The position numbers and the translations under genes were made by a program. 64,000 bases of DNA from Paraburkholderia rhynchosiae (GTDB lineage Bacteria > Pseudomonadota > Gammaproteobacteria > Burkholderiales > Burkholderiaceae), in contig NZ_PNXY01000014.1 of assembly GCF_002879865.1 (NCBI RefSeq), forward strand, positions 124,001 to 188,000, in the 5' to 3' direction. Below the pieces are notes generated by a model. That model did not search any database, was not told the origin of the DNA, and saw nothing but the letters and a program-made list of their open reading frames with translations. This document shows, piece after piece, positions 62,727-64,000 of this stretch (its first letter is position 1; each line of letters opens with the position of its first letter).

Positions 62727-63650
62727 ATGACCCAAGAGACCGCCAGAATCAATCCTCGTGAACTGCGCGATGCATTCGGCGCCTTCATGACAGGCGTCAC
62801 AATTGTGACGACGGCAGGAGACGACGGCAAGCCGCTCGGCTTTACCGCAAACTCGTTCTCGTCAGTTTCGTTGGACCCGGCGTTGCTGCTCGTGAGCATC
62901 GCAAAGACGTCGAGCAACTACCAGACGTTTTCCACGACGGGACACTTCGCCATCAACATTCTCGCGGAAGGCCAGAAGGATTTGTCGAATACCTTCGCGC
63001 GGCCCAGCGACGATCGCTTCGCCGACGTGAACTGGCATCTGAGCGCGAACAACAACCCGCTCATCGGCGACGTCAGTGCGTGGTTCGACTGCACAACGCA
63101 CACGGTGATCGATGCGGGCGACCACGCGCTCATCGTCGGCAAGGTCGAGGCATTCCACTCTGCTGGCTACGCGGGCCTCGGCTATTACCGCGGCGGCTAT
63201 TTCACGCCCGCCAAGGTATCGGCCGAAGTGATCGCCGGCCCGAAAGTCATCGTGAGCGCGATCATCGCGCGGGACGACAAGGTGCTGCTCACGCGGGACG
63301 CGGACAACAGATGGCGTCTGCCTTCGAAAGAAATCGGCAAGGAAGGCGCCGACAAGGCACTCGCCGAGATCTTCGCGAAGTACCAGCCGAACGCATCGGC
63401 AAGCTTCATCTATTCGGCGTACAACAACACCGAAACCCACTACCAGTACATCTCGTTTCTCTGCAGCGCGCCGGATGAGGCCGCTGTTGCGGGCGAATTC
63501 GTGAGTCTCGACGAGATCGGCTCGAATCAGTTCCAGGACGCCGCCGTCGCCAGCATGCTCGAACGCTACCGCAAGGAAAGCCAGTTGAAGAGCTACGGCA
63601 TGTACTACGGCGACCATAGCCAGGGCACCGTCCGCCCGCTTCTTTCCTGA
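62727..63650 (+). CDS. Flavin reductase with C-terminal Nudix-like domain
   Basis: A 307-residue protein. Residues 1 to about 170 are a flavin reductase domain (LRDAFGAFMTGVTIVTTAGDDGKPLGFTANSFSSVSLDPALLLV). From about 178 to 300 it looks like a Nudix domain (VIVSAIIARDDKVLLTRDADNRWRLPSKEIGK), but the usual REUxEE part of the Nudix box is not kept. The reductase should feed reduced FMN to the LLM monooxygenase next door. The Nudix part may bind or sense a nucleotide instead of cutting it. Confidence 0.85.
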   Translation: MTQETARINPRELRDAFGAFMTGVTIVTTAGDDGKPLGFTANSFSSVSLDPALLLVSIAKTSSNYQTFSTTGHFAINILAEGQKDLSNTFARPSDDRFADVNWHLSANNNPLIGDVSAWFDCTTHTVIDAGDHALIVGKVEAFHSAGYAGLGYYRGGYFTPAKVSAEVIAGPKVIVSAIIARDDKVLLTRDADNRWRLPSKEIGKEGADKALAEIFAKYQPNASASFIYSAYNNTETHYQYISFLCSAPDEAAVAGEFVSLDEIGSNQFQDAAVASMLERYRKESQLKSYGMYYGDHSQGTVRPLLS

Positions 63651-63661
63651 AAGGTTACCCC

Positions 63662-64000
63662 ATGCGTTTTTCACTTTTCGTGCACATGGAGCGCGTCTCC
63701 GACCAGACCAGTCAGAAACAGCTTTATGACGAGATGGTCGAGCTTTGTCAGATCGCGGACCGGGGCGGCATGCACGCCGTCTGGACCGGCGAGCACCATG
63801 GCATGGACTTCACGATCGCGCCCAATCCGTTCCTCAACCTCGTGGATCTGGCCAACAAGACCCAGAACGTCAGGCTGGGCACCGGCACGGTCATCGCGCC
63901 ATTCTGGCATCCGATCAAGCTTGCTGGCGAAGCGGCGATGACCGACATCATCACCAACGGCCGTCTGGAATTGGGCATCGCACGCGGCGCGTATTCGTTC
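63662..64000 (+). CDS. LLM-class flavin-dependent monooxygenase, N-terminal part (cut by window end)
   Basis: The first 113 codons of a luciferase-like monooxygenase: MRFSLFVHMERVSDQTSQK, then GGMHAVWTGEHHGMDFTIAP, VRLGTGTVIAPFWHPIKLAGEAA and DIITNGRLELGIARGAYSF, with the flavin-binding and active-site histidine positions of the family. It needs reduced FMN from the preceding reductase. The rest of the gene lies beyond the window. Confidence 0.9.
   Translation, partial: MRFSLFVHMERVSDQTSQKQLYDEMVELCQIADRGGMHAVWTGEHHGMDFTIAPNPFLNLVDLANKTQNVRLGTGTVIAPFWHPIKLAGEAAMTDIITNGRLELGIARGAYSF

Overview
The window looks like chromosomal DNA of a GC-rich betaproteobacterium of the Burkholderia/Paraburkholderia group. 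The evidence is GC-rich codon use, the tsaB-rimI-udg and aceA...aceB neighbourhoods, a Burkholderia-type porin, a PXPV-repeat protein and a yejABEF operon. No replication origin, rRNA, CRISPR array or complete insertion sequence was seen.

Layout. 1-3.9 kb: udg (edge), rimI, tsaB (minus), then an acyl-CoA-binding protein and a RhlE-type DEAD-box helicase with a long leader. 4.4-10.2 kb: a glyoxylate-shunt neighbourhood with aceA, a structured transcript tail, uspA, lysR, a type II haloacid dehalogenase and aceB. 10.2-16.9 kb: housekeeping genes and an array of five tRNAs (Ala, Glu, Asp, Glu, Asp in transcription order) immediately downstream of gltX, then a patatin lipoprotein followed by a 9-bp minisatellite, and an NlpC/P60 hydrolase. 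17.0-22.8 kb: the yejABEF peptide ABC transporter. 23.8-33.2 kb: an MFS carrier, GH31 glycosidase and porin unit, followed by a GntR-led operon with an AprA-like flavoprotein, an AprB-like 2x[4Fe-4S] ferredoxin, a HEAT-repeat protein and a DUF971 protein.

33.2-46.2 kb is the accessory part, with lower coding density and decayed genes. It holds a trimeric autotransporter adhesin, an aroQ pseudogene left with two frameshifts, an inositol-dehydrogenase-like oxidoreductase, a TIM-barrel isomerase and an orphan sugar-binding protein. A divergent regulator there fuses a winged helix to a cytoplasmic solute-binding-protein domain. It also holds two pseudogenes (a HEPN/MltR-like one and a coiled-coil one) and a P4-type tyrosine integrase beside what may be a tRNA 3' fragment.

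46.2-60.6 kb looks like a one-carbon/nitrogen module. On the minus strand lie gmaS and mgsABC (the glutamine-synthetase-like and glutamate-synthase-like genes of the N-methylglutamate pathway) and amtB. A divergent XRE-cupin regulator, N-formylglutamate deformylase and a LysR regulator come next. A plus-strand operon follows with a DAO-family amine dehydrogenase, EtfB, EtfA, a HutD/Ves protein and ETF:quinone oxidoreductase. Together they could take methylated amines to glutamate with electrons entering the quinone pool; this is inferred from gene content. 60.8-64 kb: a DUF1330 gene and the start of a catabolic operon (DUF1185 protein, alpha/beta hydrolase, flavin reductase with a Nudix-like tail, LLM-class monooxygenase cut by the window edge).
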